The notes: generated by a model from the sequence alone, not told the origin. A DNA stretch of 64,000 nucleotides from Microbacterium forte (GCF_031885415.1 NZ_CP116871.1:620001-684000), one strand, 5' to 3'. Numbered from the stretch's first letter, positions 48,331 through 57,301 are shown. Numbers and translations: made by a program.

Positions 48331-49583
48331 GCGAGAGGCACGTGGTCGTCGTCGGCGCGGGCGTCATCGGCCTCTCGTGCGCATTGCAGTTGCGTCGTCG
48401 AGGACACGACGTCACCGTATTCGATGCTGGCGAGATCGGCGCGGGAGCATCCGCCGGGAACGCCGGTTGGATCGTCCCGTCACTCTCCGCCCCAGTCGCA
48501 GCCCCGGGAGCTCTCTCGTACGGTATGCGCTCTCTCTTCCACCGCTCCGGCGGCTTCAGTATCCGCGCAACCCCCGCGCCGTCGATGATGGCGTGGGGGT
48601 TGCGCTTCGCGCGCGCCACCCGGCGCTCCGCCTTCGAGGCGGGTCTGGCCGCCACCGCTCAATTCGCCGCCGGCGCGGCCCGATCGTTTACCGACCTCGA
48701 AAAGTCAGGCGTGACGACATCGATCCGATCGGATGGCATGCTGATCGTGTTTGACGATGAAACTAAAGCCCGTCGCGCACTCCCCTCCTACTCACGCCTG
48801 ATTGAGTACGGAATCAACGTGGACGACTACGTCGTCAGCGCTAGCGAGCTCAAACACCTGGAACCCGGCCTCGGACGCTCGGCCAGATCGGGGATCTACT
48901 TCCCAGACGAACAGTATGTGGATCCGGAAGTGCTGTGCGCGGGGATTGCGAGCAGAGCCGTGCGGGAGGGCGTTGTCATACGCACACACTCCCCCGTCGA
49001 TCGGGTCACGCACCCGTCACACCCTGTGGTCCTGCTGAGGGACGGCACCACGATCGGCGACTCCATCGTCATTCTCGCAGCAGGTACGGAGAGTACGAGG
49101 CTCGCGCGCGGGCTGGGCTACAAGCTGCCGATGCAGGCCGGCAAAGGCTACAGCGTCCGCGTCCAACCTGAACTACCGCTCCGACGCCCCATCTACATCC
49201 CGGACGCAAAAGCCGCGCTCACTCCCACTGACGACGGACTTCGAATCGCCGGAGTCATGGAACTGGGCAGCCGCTCTCTCCGCATCGACGGTCGCCGACT
49301 GTCCCGCATGCAACAATCCGCGGAGAGCTACTTCGCCGAGGACTTCCGCCCTGGAACGTCGCATAAATGGGCTGGCCTTCGTCCCGTCAGCGCCGACAGC
49401 CTGCCGGTGATCGGAGCGATCCCGAACACGCGCGACGCTTTCATAGCCACCGGTCACGCCATGTTGGGAGTCACACTCGGGCCCCTCACAGGCGAATCGA
49501 TCGCCGATCTGGTGTCCGGAGTACACCGCCCTCTCATAGATGCATTCTCACCAGCTCGCTTCTCGAAGGAAACCTCACCATGA
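48327..49583 (+). CDS. FAD-dependent oxidoreductase, D-amino-acid dehydrogenase-like
   Basis: 418 residues. FAD-binding start VVVVGAGVIGLSCALQLRRR, then GAGASAGNAGWIVPS, the DadA-type motif, and C-terminal GLRPVSADSLPVIG. DadA enzymes oxidise D-amino acids to 2-oxo acids, passing electrons to the quinone pool. GTG 48327 overlaps the OCD-like stop. With the racemase further on, a role in D-amino-acid turnover is likely. Confidence 0.88.
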   Translation: MSERHVVVVGAGVIGLSCALQLRRRGHDVTVFDAGEIGAGASAGNAGWIVPSLSAPVAAPGALSYGMRSLFHRSGGFSIRATPAPSMMAWGLRFARATRRSAFEAGLAATAQFAAGAARSFTDLEKSGVTTSIRSDGMLIVFDDETKARRALPSYSRLIEYGINVDDYVVSASELKHLEPGLGRSARSGIYFPDEQYVDPEVLCAGIASRAVREGVVIRTHSPVDRVTHPSHPVVLLRDGTTIGDSIVILAAGTESTRLARGLGYKLPMQAGKGYSVRVQPELPLRRPIYIPDAKAALTPTDDGLRIAGVMELGSRSLRIDGRRLSRMQQSAESYFAEDFRPGTSHKWAGLRPVSADSLPVIGAIPNTRDAFIATGHAMLGVTLGPLTGESIADLVSGVHRPLIDAFSPARFSKETSP

Positions 49584-49981
49584 CCAGGACACAAGTCGCT
49601 GACCTCCTCGACAGATTCGCCCGCGGCTGGAAAGACCTCGATGGAGACCAGGTGACCTCCTGCTTCGTCGACTCACCAGCGACGACCGTGATCGGCACTG
49701 ACGAGGGTGAATTCTTCGTGGGCTGGCAGGCATACTCGGAATCATGGCGAACGGGACGCCCCTCGCACGTTACTGAATTCGGCTGGGAGGACTCTCGCAG
49801 CATCGAAATCGCCGGCGACGTGGCCTGGGCTCACGGCGTCATCGACTTCGATATCACGTCGATAGAGGCGCGAGCCGTCGGGCGGATGTGGATCACATGC
49901 GTCGCGCGTGAAGTGTCTTCCCGATGGCTCATCGCACACCTCCATGCGTCGTTCGCGGGTCCAGTGCAATCCGTCGAGTGA
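49580..49981 (+). CDS. SnoaL-like / NTF2-fold protein
   Basis: 133 residues: LLDRFARGWKDLDGDQVTSC, then VIGTDEGEFFVGWQAYSESW and VAWAHGVIDFDITS, consistent with the DUF4440/SnoaL-3 ketosteroid-isomerase-like fold. Start overlaps the DadA-like stop (ATGA). Such proteins are small-molecule isomerases, hydrolases or binding proteins; role here unknown. Confidence 0.75.
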   Translation: MTRTQVADLLDRFARGWKDLDGDQVTSCFVDSPATTVIGTDEGEFFVGWQAYSESWRTGRPSHVTEFGWEDSRSIEIAGDVAWAHGVIDFDITSIEARAVGRMWITCVAREVSSRWLIAHLHASFAGPVQSVE

Positions 49982-50043
49982 ATAGCTCCAATACCGGGCG
50001 ACAAGCACAAGACAAGCAAGTCCCGAGTCGTTAGCGTCAGTTC

Positions 50044-50817
50044 ATGTCACGAATTCTCTGGATCAACCCCGTCGGAACATCCGCATATGACGCCCCAATG
50101 GGCGACGCACTGCGACCAGAAGGTCGTGAGACGACGAGAGTGGATGTCGCCTCCCTCCCGATGGACGGCCCGACGCATCTCGAGTTCAACGCATTCGAGA
50201 TGGCGGTAGCGCCCGCCACGGCCGGGGTGATCCGATGGGCTCAACAGGAGGGCTATGACGCTGCCGTCGTCGGATGCTTCTACGATCCAGGGCTCCGCGC
50301 CGCACGCGAGATATCCAAGAGCATGGCCGTCACAGCTCCCGCGGAAGCGTGCCTCCACATCGCGTCCACGCTCGGGGAAAACGTCTCCATCCTCGTCGGA
50401 CGGCGCAAGTGGATACCCGAGATGCAAGAGAACGTCGAAAAGTACGGATTCACCCGAAGAGTGCGCGAATTCCGCGTCCTCGAGATGAGCGTGAACGAAT
50501 TCCAGCAGGATCCAGCATTCACCGAGCAGCGGATTCTCGAAACCGCGCAAGCTGCTGTCGACGAAGGTGCCGACTGCGTCGTCCTCGGATGCACCGTCGA
50601 GTTCGGCTTCTACCGTCACGTGCAAGAGCAGATTGGCGTCCCAGTTATCGACGCGATCGTCGGCCCCCTTCGATACGCCGAGTTCCTCGCCGACCTCCGC
50701 GCCGACCAGGGCTGGTCGCACAGCAAGGCGGTCGGCTACGACACTCCCGCAGACGATGAACTCAGCCGATGGGTCCCGATCGTCGAGCCGATTATCAGCC
50801 GGGATCCAAGAGGCTAA
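50044..50817 (+). CDS. Hydantoin racemase / Asp-Glu racemase family protein
   Basis: 257 residues. Family start ILWINPVGT; the two catalytic cysteines are in AAVVGCFYDPGL and CVVLGCTVEFGFYRHVQEQI, with EACLHIASTLG between. Likely interconverts D- and L-forms of a hydantoin or amino acid derivative, fitting the DadA-like and hydantoinase-like genes. A second, broken copy of its 3' end lies at 57,500-57,741. Confidence 0.87.
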   Translation: MSRILWINPVGTSAYDAPMGDALRPEGRETTRVDVASLPMDGPTHLEFNAFEMAVAPATAGVIRWAQQEGYDAAVVGCFYDPGLRAAREISKSMAVTAPAEACLHIASTLGENVSILVGRRKWIPEMQENVEKYGFTRRVREFRVLEMSVNEFQQDPAFTEQRILETAQAAVDEGADCVVLGCTVEFGFYRHVQEQIGVPVIDAIVGPLRYAEFLADLRADQGWSHSKAVGYDTPADDELSRWVPIVEPIISRDPRG

Positions 50818-50933
50818 TCAGACGCGGCAGCAATCTGATCGGCATGTCTGCCCACGCCTGAACCGAGGTCGCGATCCCGCCGAAACAATCGTTGTTTGGG
50901 GGGGGCGGGCGCACACCAATTGATGCTGTCAAA

Positions 50934-50972
50934 GCGGGGTGTGGTGCCGCTGCTTTGTGCACCACACCCCGC
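50934..50972. terminator. Strong bidirectional terminator hairpin
   Basis: GCGGGGTGTGGTGC (50934-50947) pairs perfectly with GCACCACACCCCGC (50959-50972): 14-bp stem, 11-nt loop, between the convergent racemase and 2H phosphoesterase genes. A run of eight G lies nearby (50,898-50,905). Confidence 0.8.
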
Positions 50973-50980
50973 AAGCTGTT

Positions 50981-51664
50981 CTAACCGGCAAGGTTCCAGC
51001 TGGCGATAGGAATCCACTCCTGAGTGAGCCAGTATTTGGCATCCCAGTCTGCTGACCAGAAGCGGTAGATCGTGATCGTGTCGGCGGTCCAGTCTTCCGG
51101 CAGGTCTTCGACCAGGCGCTCGAGGACATCTTTCGCTTCTGCTCGAGCCGAGGAGTTGTCGATTCCGTCGTGACCGAGGACTGTGAGGTGGGCACGGAAG
51201 TGCTCCGCTCCCTCCTTCGCACGCCGTTCGGCCGCTTTCCGATCAGTCGGTTCGAATCCGCGTAGCTGCTCGGTTTCTCGCCGGAGGTCCTCGTACAGGT
51301 CCACCAGTTGGGAGTTCTGTTCCCCGTCGCTGGCGTGGTTGTAGTCGATGCCGATGGCAGCCCCGATTGCGGCGTTCAGGCCTGCTCCGTGAATGGGGAT
51401 TGCCGCGCGGCCGGCGAGGACTCCGTCGACGGCGTCGATGAGTTGTGCCTCGGTGCCGGTGAGGACGATGGATCCGATGAGCGTGAGGTGTGGCGGGTAA
51501 GCGGTAGCCGCGTGGAACCCGAACAGGTCACGGGCGGTCCGCATCATTTCCAGGGCTGGGAGGGCGACCTCGGCCGGCGGCCGAATGAAGATCCCGTACC
51601 GGTACTCGCTCGCTGGACGGACAATCCCGCTCAGCGTGCCAGCGTGTGTGTTCGCACGTGTCAC
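50981..51664 (-). CDS. 2H phosphoesterase superfamily protein
   Basis: 227 residues with the two histidine motifs that define the superfamily: PPHLTLIGS (His59) and FRAHLTVLG (His159), about 100 residues apart. 2H enzymes open cyclic phosphodiesters such as 2',3'-cyclic nucleotides or ADP-ribose cyclic phosphate. ATG overlaps the stop of the substrate-binding-protein gene (ATGA), so it is co-translated with a Ugp-like importer. This suggests that it processes an imported cyclic phosphodiester (inference). Confidence 0.8.
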   Translation of the reverse strand: MTRANTHAGTLSGIVRPASEYRYGIFIRPPAEVALPALEMMRTARDLFGFHAATAYPPHLTLIGSIVLTGTEAQLIDAVDGVLAGRAAIPIHGAGLNAAIGAAIGIDYNHASDGEQNSQLVDLYEDLRRETEQLRGFEPTDRKAAERRAKEGAEHFRAHLTVLGHDGIDNSSARAEAKDVLERLVEDLPEDWTADTITIYRFWSADWDAKYWLTQEWIPIASWNLAG

Positions 51665-52998
51665 TGACCGACTCGCTCGTTATAGTCGGCGACGACGCCT
51701 TCGGCCGCATCCTGCACGGCGGTCAGGGTGCTCTTTACGTCCGCGCCCTGCACGATCTTCTCCATCGCGGGGGTCAGCTCTCCACGGACGGCCTGCAGCG
51801 CGCCACTAAGGCAGCCCGCAGATGCCACGGTGTCCGACGTGTCAGCGAGCTGCTCCAGCAGCGCCGTCTGACGGGGATCCGCGTCCGACTTCACAGCGTC
51901 CAGCGCTGCCTCGGTGGTGGGGAGGAAGCCGGTGGCTGTGAAGCTCTGTTCCTGTACGTCGTCGCTGCCCAGGTAGGCGAGGAACTCAGCCGCGGCCGCT
52001 TTCTCGGAGTCATCTTCGAGGCTGTCGCTGAGTGCGAACACGCTGTTGCCGCCGGGGGCGACTCCGCCGTCCTTGCTGTCGACGGGGAACGGAACGATCG
52101 ACCAGTCGGTCGTCATGGCATCTGTGACCGTGCCGAGCGCACCGGAGGATGAGAAGAACGCTCCGGCTTCGCCCGCTGCGAGGGCGTTGACTCCTGCGGC
52201 GAAGTCGGTGCCGACGTTGAGCGCGGAACCGCTGGTGAAAGCCGACTGCAGGTCGGTCCACTGGTCGACCTGCGCATCATCGGCGATCGTGAAGGCATCG
52301 GCGGGCTTGTCGCCACGACCGTTCTCGGGGGTGCAGTAGTCGATCGCGGCACCGGCGGTGAGCTGTTCGAACCACCAGGCGTTCATGTGGAATGTGAGTC
52401 CGGCCTTGCCGGTGGCGGCTTTTGCCTTCTCAGCCCACTTCGTGAGCTCACTGATCGTCGTCGGAAAGTCTTCGACGGTGGTGTCAGTCGCTGCAAGAAC
52501 ATCGTCTCGGACGAAGATCGCCGGCTGTGAGGCCTGGAACGGCATGGAGGAAACAGTTCCGTCGACGGTGTAGTAGTTCGATACCGCTGGCACGAGCGCG
52601 TCGAAGTCGTAGTCGACGGCCGCGTCCTTGAGCAGCTGCTCGGCGGGGGCGACGAGGCCGCTGTCAATCATGAACGCGGTGTTGACGTCGTTGATCTGGA
52701 CGAGGTCCGGAAGGTCTCCAGCCTGCACGGACGCGGAGAGCTTGGCGATCGTGTCGTCGTATTTGCCCTGGTAGGTGGCCTCGATCGTGATGTCATCGTG
52801 CGCGTCGTTGAAATCCTTCACGATCGCGTCGAGCGTCTCGGCGGTCGCGCCTTCGGCGGAGTGCCAGAAGGTGAGTGTGACGGGTCCCGACGGCTCGGCC
52901 GGGGTGTCGTTGCCGGCACAGCCGGTGAGGACGAGGGCGGTGCCGGTTGCGAGGGCCACGGAGGCGACCGCAATCCGCTTGGTACGGGTAGTGATCAT
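51661..52998 (-). CDS. ABC transporter substrate-binding lipoprotein, UgpB-like
   Basis: 445 residues. Lipobox ALVLTGCAGN; mature start VTLTFWHSAEGATAE and ATYQGKYDDTIAKLSASV resemble glycerol-3-phosphate-binding UgpB; later SGALGTVTD and TATGFLPTTEAALDAV. Carries the CUT1-type two-lobed fold. Operon order permease-permease-binding protein-2H phosphoesterase. Substrate probably a phosphodiester or sugar phosphate; plain sugars cannot be excluded. Confidence 0.87.
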   Translation of the reverse strand: MITTRTKRIAVASVALATGTALVLTGCAGNDTPAEPSGPVTLTFWHSAEGATAETLDAIVKDFNDAHDDITIEATYQGKYDDTIAKLSASVQAGDLPDLVQINDVNTAFMIDSGLVAPAEQLLKDAAVDYDFDALVPAVSNYYTVDGTVSSMPFQASQPAIFVRDDVLAATDTTVEDFPTTISELTKWAEKAKAATGKAGLTFHMNAWWFEQLTAGAAIDYCTPENGRGDKPADAFTIADDAQVDQWTDLQSAFTSGSALNVGTDFAAGVNALAAGEAGAFFSSSGALGTVTDAMTTDWSIVPFPVDSKDGGVAPGGNSVFALSDSLEDDSEKAAAAEFLAYLGSDDVQEQSFTATGFLPTTEAALDAVKSDADPRQTALLEQLADTSDTVASAGCLSGALQAVRGELTPAMEKIVQGADVKSTLTAVQDAAEGVVADYNERVGQ

Positions 52999-53810
52999 TT
53001 GCTTGCTCCTTCAGTGAGCCCCCGGGTGAGGGCGGATTGCCCGATGATCACGACGATGATCATGGGAAGGCTGACGAGGACCGATCCGGCGAGCAGGGCG
53101 CCGATGTCCGGCCCGACGGAGTCGGCCATCTGGGAGATGCCGGCTTGTACGGTGCGATTGCTGGGGGTGTCGGTGATGAGGAGGGGCCAGAGGTAGCCGT
53201 TCCATGCGGCGATAGCGCACGTGATGATTGCGGCCGCGATGGTTGGCCGGGACAGGGGAACGAGGAACTTCCACAGGAATGCCATCGGTCCGACGCCGTC
53301 GAGGACGGCGGCTTCGTGGAGCTCTTTCGGGAAGCTCGCGAACGATTGCCGCAGCAGGAAGATGGTGACCGCTGACGCTCCGAATGGGAGGAACACGGCG
53401 ATGAGGGTGTCGTAGAGGCCGATCGATCGGATGGTCAGGTAGTTCGCGATCATGGTCGTCTCGCCAGGGATCATCATCGAGATGAGGAAGACTCCGAAGA
53501 GGATCTTCGCGAAGCGGAGCTTGCCGAAGGTGAGTGCGTAGGCGGCGAAGATCCCGGTGACCACTTGGAGAGCGGTCTGGGCGATCGTGACGATCACGCT
53601 GTTTCCGAGCTGGACGAACAGTGGCGCTCGGTTGAGTGCGCGCGTGAAGTTGTCGAGCGTGAAGGAGGTAGGGACCAGGCCCTCGAGCCCTCCGCTGAGC
53701 GCACCGGCTGGTCGGAATGCTCCGACGTAGGCGTAGACGACCGGGAACGCCACCAGGAGGACGACGATCGTGAGATACACCGGGAGGAAGATCTTGCTGA
53801 GGCGAGTCAT
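52995..53810 (-). CDS. ABC transporter permease, UgpE/MalG type
   Basis: 271 residues, six membrane helices. The EAA loop is HEAAVLDGVGPMAFLWKFLV. ATG 53810 shares a base with the stop of the other permease gene; the longer frame to 54,200 overlaps that gene and is not used. Its stop overlaps the binding-protein start (ATGA). Confidence 0.9.
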   Translation of the reverse strand: MTRLSKIFLPVYLTIVVLLVAFPVVYAYVGAFRPAGALSGGLEGLVPTSFTLDNFTRALNRAPLFVQLGNSVIVTIAQTALQVVTGIFAAYALTFGKLRFAKILFGVFLISMMIPGETTMIANYLTIRSIGLYDTLIAVFLPFGASAVTIFLLRQSFASFPKELHEAAVLDGVGPMAFLWKFLVPLSRPTIAAAIITCAIAAWNGYLWPLLITDTPSNRTVQAGISQMADSVGPDIGALLAGSVLVSLPMIIVVIIGQSALTRGLTEGASK

Positions 53811-54757
53811 CAGTAGTGCACCTTCTTGTTGCTCACACGGAACTGGATGAAACTCACGATGCCGACGACGACGAGAAGAACGATCGCTCGGGCGGATGCG
53901 TCCCCGAAGTTGCCGCCGCTGGATCCGAACGCGAGGTTCCAGATGTCGATGACGAGCGTTCGGGTGGCGTCCGCCGGCCCGCCCTGGGTGAGGACGTTGA
54001 TGACGGTGAACTCTCGGAGCGCGCCGACGGTGTGGTAGATCACGAGGAAGAGGATCGAGGAACTGATGAGGGGCATGACGATGGAGATGCCGGTGCGTAC
54101 CGGGCCGGCGCCGTCGATGGCCGCGGCCTCGCGCACCTCCTGGGGAACGCCGGCGAGGGCGGCGAGGAGGATCAGCACCGTGAACCCGATCCCTACCCAC
54201 GTGTCGACGATGATGACGCTGACGAGCGCGAAGTCGGGGTTAGTCAGCCAGCCCGGGCTCGATAGCCCGACCGAGCCGAGAATCTGGTCGGCGAGACCGA
54301 AGCCGGGTTGAAACATCGCCCGGAACACGAGTCCCGCGACCGCCACCGATACCGCCATGGGGATCAGGACGACGGGACGTGCGAGCCAGCTGGCGCGGCG
54401 ACTGGTGGACATCGGGAGAGCGATCGCCAACCCGCACACGAGCTTCAAGGTCACGGATCCGACAGCGAAGAGGAAGGTCGTGCCGAGAGTGGAGAGGAAC
54501 TGGGGCGAGGAAAACATGTCCGCATAGTTTTCGACGCCGATGAACCCGGAAGGTCGACCGAACAGGTCCGTCGACTGGAACGACAACGTGATCACACGAA
54601 CGAGCGGGTAGTAGTCGAACAGGATGAAGAACCCGAGGGCCGGCGCCAGAAGCGCTAGAGCCCACCACGCAATCTGACGGCGTGGACGACGAGGCCGATG
54701 CTCCAGGGAACGTTCCCTGTTTGGTGCAAGAAGTTGCGATTGCGTCCGGGGTGTCAT
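53810..54757 (-). CDS. ABC transporter permease, UgpA/MalF type
   Basis: 315 residues, six membrane helices, EAA loop REAAAIDGAGPVRTGISIVM. A basic N-terminal tail of 28 residues (including EHRPRRPRRQ) precedes the first helix. First gene of the importer operon; no ATPase gene is near, so a shared ATPase such as MsiK is probably used (known for actinobacterial CUT1 systems). Confidence 0.9.
   Translation of the reverse strand: MTPRTQSQLLAPNRERSLEHRPRRPRRQIAWWALALLAPALGFFILFDYYPLVRVITLSFQSTDLFGRPSGFIGVENYADMFSSPQFLSTLGTTFLFAVGSVTLKLVCGLAIALPMSTSRRASWLARPVVLIPMAVSVAVAGLVFRAMFQPGFGLADQILGSVGLSSPGWLTNPDFALVSVIIVDTWVGIGFTVLILLAALAGVPQEVREAAAIDGAGPVRTGISIVMPLISSSILFLVIYHTVGALREFTVINVLTQGGPADATRTLVIDIWNLAFGSSGGNFGDASARAIVLLVVVGIVSFIQFRVSNKKVHY
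54704..54719. promoter_or_regulatory. LacI-type operator inside the first permease codons
   Basis: CAGGGAACGTTCCCTG, a perfect 16-bp palindrome, within the coding start of the permease gene. Its centre is 111 bp from the upstream operator, so looping by a tetrameric or dimeric LacI protein is possible. Confidence 0.7.
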
Positions 54758-54814
54758 GGCTGCGCCTGTTCGTTGAGCAAGTCCAAGAGCGGTGCTCTGC
54801 TGTGAGTTCTACCG

Positions 54815-54830
54815 TAGGGAACGTTCCCTA
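54815..54830. promoter_or_regulatory. LacI-type operator upstream of the importer operon
   Basis: TAGGGAACGTTCCCTA, a perfect 16-bp palindrome, 58 bp upstream of the permease start and between it and the lacI-type gene end. Likely the main operator for the importer operon. Confidence 0.8.
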
Positions 54831-54867
54831 ACCCAGGATGACAGGAGGGTTGCCGTCTGTCAAACAC

Positions 54868-55842
54868 TTACTTTGAAGGTGCCCGCAGAATGCCGGGGAG
54901 CGCAACGTGCTCTGCCTCACGCTCCGAGGTCAGAATGTCCACCACGAGCTCAAGTGCGCCCGAGGCGATGTCGCGAATCGGCTGGACCAACGTGGTTAGC
55001 CCAAGTAGCGGCGAGGCGTAGACCCCCACGCCGTCGTATCCGGTGACGAGTACATCCCGCGCATCGGCCAGCTGCTCTCGGATCGCGACTGCCCACCGAT
55101 CATTCGGTGCCATCACAGCAATCCGCCCGGCCGTATGCGAGCGGACGCGCCGGGCCGCATCCGCGGGAGCGTCGGTGGCCACGACAATTGGCCTTATTCC
55201 GCGCACCTGCGCGCGAGCAATGAACAGGTTGGCCCGAACGTGAAGACTGGGAGCGATCGACGCTTGTGGGACGGGGATGATGACCGTGTCATAGCCGGCG
55301 TCGACGACATGATCGACGAGCTGGCGCGCGCCGTCCTCGTCATCGCAACAGACACTGCTGATGCGCGTATCCCACTCGCTGCGGCCGACGACCACCGTGG
55401 GCACTCGCTCAGCGAACGGATACAGGTCCCCGGCGGGGAGAAGGCCGCTGCAGACGAGAAGCCCATCGACCCGCATCGCAAGGAGGGACCGGAGCGCAAG
55501 ACGCTCCTCCTCGAGATCCGGCTTCCCCGATCCCGTCATCGTCACCAACCGCACATCTCGATCAGAAGCCGCAGCCTGAAGTTCACCGAGGAGGGTCCCG
55601 TAGAAGACACTCGCGGGATCGCGAACGAGGACACCAACCGTGTCGATGCTGCGCGAGCGCATGCGCTGCGCCATGGCGTTCGCGACGTACCCGGTCTCCC
55701 TCACGGCGGCCATAACCGCATCGCGACTCTCGGGGCTCACACCCGGCTCATCATTCAGAGCTCGGGACACCACCGACTTCGACAGACCTGACACGCGTGC
55801 GAGATCGAGGATTGTCGGGGGCCGACCCTGCCGCTGATCCAT
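54868..55842 (-). CDS. LacI family transcriptional regulator
   Basis: 324 residues. N-terminal HTH PTILDLARVSGLSKSVVSRA, hinge RMRSRSIDTVGVL, then a ribose-binding-like effector domain (GRSEWDTRISSVCCDDEDG, VTGYDGVGVY). ATG 55842 is chosen since AAGGAG precedes it by 7 nt; an ATG at 55,857 is in frame. Operators of the same sequence flank it on both sides, so it probably represses both the importer operon and the mgtC-HAD operon. Confidence 0.9.
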   Translation of the reverse strand: MDQRQGRPPTILDLARVSGLSKSVVSRALNDEPGVSPESRDAVMAAVRETGYVANAMAQRMRSRSIDTVGVLVRDPASVFYGTLLGELQAAASDRDVRLVTMTGSGKPDLEEERLALRSLLAMRVDGLLVCSGLLPAGDLYPFAERVPTVVVGRSEWDTRISSVCCDDEDGARQLVDHVVDAGYDTVIIPVPQASIAPSLHVRANLFIARAQVRGIRPIVVATDAPADAARRVRSHTAGRIAVMAPNDRWAVAIREQLADARDVLVTGYDGVGVYASPLLGLTTLVQPIRDIASGALELVVDILTSEREAEHVALPGILRAPSK

Positions 55843-55887
55843 CGGGTGCTCCTTCATCGCATCGTGGAATCGACTATTACCACAGTA

Positions 55888-55903
55888 CAGGGAACGATCC
55901 CTA
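55888..55903. promoter_or_regulatory. LacI-type operator between lacI and mgtC (one mismatch)
   Basis: CAGGGAACGATCCCTA, the same palindrome with one central change. Its centre is 22 bp from the next operator, two helical turns, on the same face of the DNA. Confidence 0.7.
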
Positions 55904-55911
55904 TACTCATG

Positions 55912-55923
55912 GGGAACGTTCCC
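55912..55923. promoter_or_regulatory. LacI-type operator directly upstream of mgtC
   Basis: GGGAACGTTCCC, perfect 12-bp core, ending 21 bp before the mgtC start. With the adjacent copy it should control mgtC-HAD and probably lacI itself. Confidence 0.75.
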
Positions 55924-55944
55924 TTAACGGTCGATGGAGGCATG

Positions 55945-56658
55945 ATGGTGAACATCGAATGGATCGGTGAGACGACACTCACCGAGGTTGTCCTACTGTT
56001 GATCGCCTTCGTCCTCTCCGCGATCGTCGGTGTTGAACGGCATCGGAAGCTCAAGAGTGCGGGCCTTCGCACCCACACTCTCGTCGGCGTCGGGTCCGCC
56101 GTTTTCACTCTCGTATCCGCATACGGATTCCAGACAGTGACGGGCCCAGAAACCATCGTCGACCCGTCACGCATCGCCGCGCAGATCGTCTCCGGCATCG
56201 GCTTCCTCGGAGCCGGAGTCATCTTCGTCCGACAGAACTCTGTGGCAGGACTCACGACCGCAGCGTCGATCTGGGTCACTGCCGCCATCGGGATGGCCTG
56301 CGGTGCGGGAGCCCCCGTGCTCGCCGGCTTCGCCACAGCACTGCACCTCATCACGGTGTGGGCGCTCGGAAAACTCGGAACGCGAATCAGACAGGAGCCA
56401 GACACCAACATGTTCAAAGTCAGATACCGCGAAGGCTACGGCGCACTACGCAACACGCTTGCGGTCGCCGCACAGTCCGGATTTGAGGCACTCGTCACTG
56501 AGACAAAGGACATCACTAAGCCAGGGAAGTCAGCACGATTCCAAGCAGCGATCAGCGTGAAGAGTCGCTCCCGCCAAGAACCATCTCAGCTGATCGAGAC
56601 GATCGCGGACCTGCCCGGGGTGCTGTCCGTCGAGATGGCTCAGCCCGACTATGACTGA
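55945..56658 (+). CDS. MgtC/SapB family membrane protein
   Basis: 237 residues. Four or five N-terminal membrane helices with the family motifs GVERHRKLKSAGLRTHTLVG, IVSGIGFLGAGVIF and GLTTAASIWVTAAIGMACG. The C-terminal ~80 residues form a soluble ACT-like domain (SQLIETIADLPGVLSVEMA). MgtC proteins modulate membrane ATPase or low-magnesium adaptation. GGAGG precedes; ATG 55942 and GTG 55948 are alternative starts. Overlaps the HAD gene by 8 bp. Confidence 0.87.
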   Translation: MVNIEWIGETTLTEVVLLLIAFVLSAIVGVERHRKLKSAGLRTHTLVGVGSAVFTLVSAYGFQTVTGPETIVDPSRIAAQIVSGIGFLGAGVIFVRQNSVAGLTTAASIWVTAAIGMACGAGAPVLAGFATALHLITVWALGKLGTRIRQEPDTNMFKVRYREGYGALRNTLAVAAQSGFEALVTETKDITKPGKSARFQAAISVKSRSRQEPSQLIETIADLPGVLSVEMAQPDYD

Positions 56659-57283
56659 CCCCATCAGCATTCCGGGCAAGGTGATCGTCTTCGACTACGG
56701 AGAAGTCATTTCCAACGAGCCGACCGTTGCCGAGCGCTCCGAGATTGTTGCTCTCGCCGGCATGCAGGAACGCGCTAGTCAGTTTTGGAACAGCTACTGG
56801 TTACACCGCTTCGCGCTCGATCACGGCACAGTCACACCGAAGGAGTATTGGCGCCGGATCGAACACGACCTCGAAGCGACGTGGCATCCGGCACAACACC
56901 ACGAACTCTGGCTTCGCGACTTCCGCAGTTGGCTCGCAATCGACCCTAATACCCTCGATGTCCTGCTCGATCTGCAGCGCGGCAACACCCGAATGGCGCT
57001 GCTTTCCAACGCTGGCCGTGACTTCGCCTCGTACTACCGCCACGGGATGCTCGGCGACTTCTTCGAAGTCGTACTCATCAGTGGAGAGATAGGAAGCTCG
57101 AAACCGAGCCGCGCGATCTACGAACACCTCTTGCGCGAACTCAGCGCCCCGGCAAAGGACGTCGTGTTCATCGACAACCGCACGGACAACGTCGCCGGCG
57201 CAGAGGCAGTTGGCATCGCTGGCCACGTCTATACGACCACCGCCGATCTGCGCCTCTTCCTCAGCCGCCTCACTCAGCCCTGA
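56651..57283 (+). CDS. HAD-superfamily hydrolase (subfamily IA)
   Basis: 210 residues. Motif I is VIVFDYGEVIS (nucleophile Asp, with Gly in place of the second Asp, as in the YihX-like branch), motif II ALLSNAG, motif III SSKPSRAIYEHL, motif IV VVFIDNRTDNVAGAEAVG. A sugar-phosphate or similar phosphatase is likely. Translationally coupled to mgtC and under the same operators, so it may dephosphorylate what the importer brings in (inference). Confidence 0.85.
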   Translation: MTDPISIPGKVIVFDYGEVISNEPTVAERSEIVALAGMQERASQFWNSYWLHRFALDHGTVTPKEYWRRIEHDLEATWHPAQHHELWLRDFRSWLAIDPNTLDVLLDLQRGNTRMALLSNAGRDFASYYRHGMLGDFFEVVLISGEIGSSKPSRAIYEHLLRELSAPAKDVVFIDNRTDNVAGAEAVGIAGHVYTTTADLRLFLSRLTQP

Positions 57284-57301
57284 ACACCAACCTGCCCTGT
57301 A

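Noticed and set aside
52995..54200. Longer 401-residue version of the second permease
   Set aside because: The extra N-terminus is arginine/proline-rich noise overlapping the first permease; the true start is ATG 53810 at the TGATG junction.
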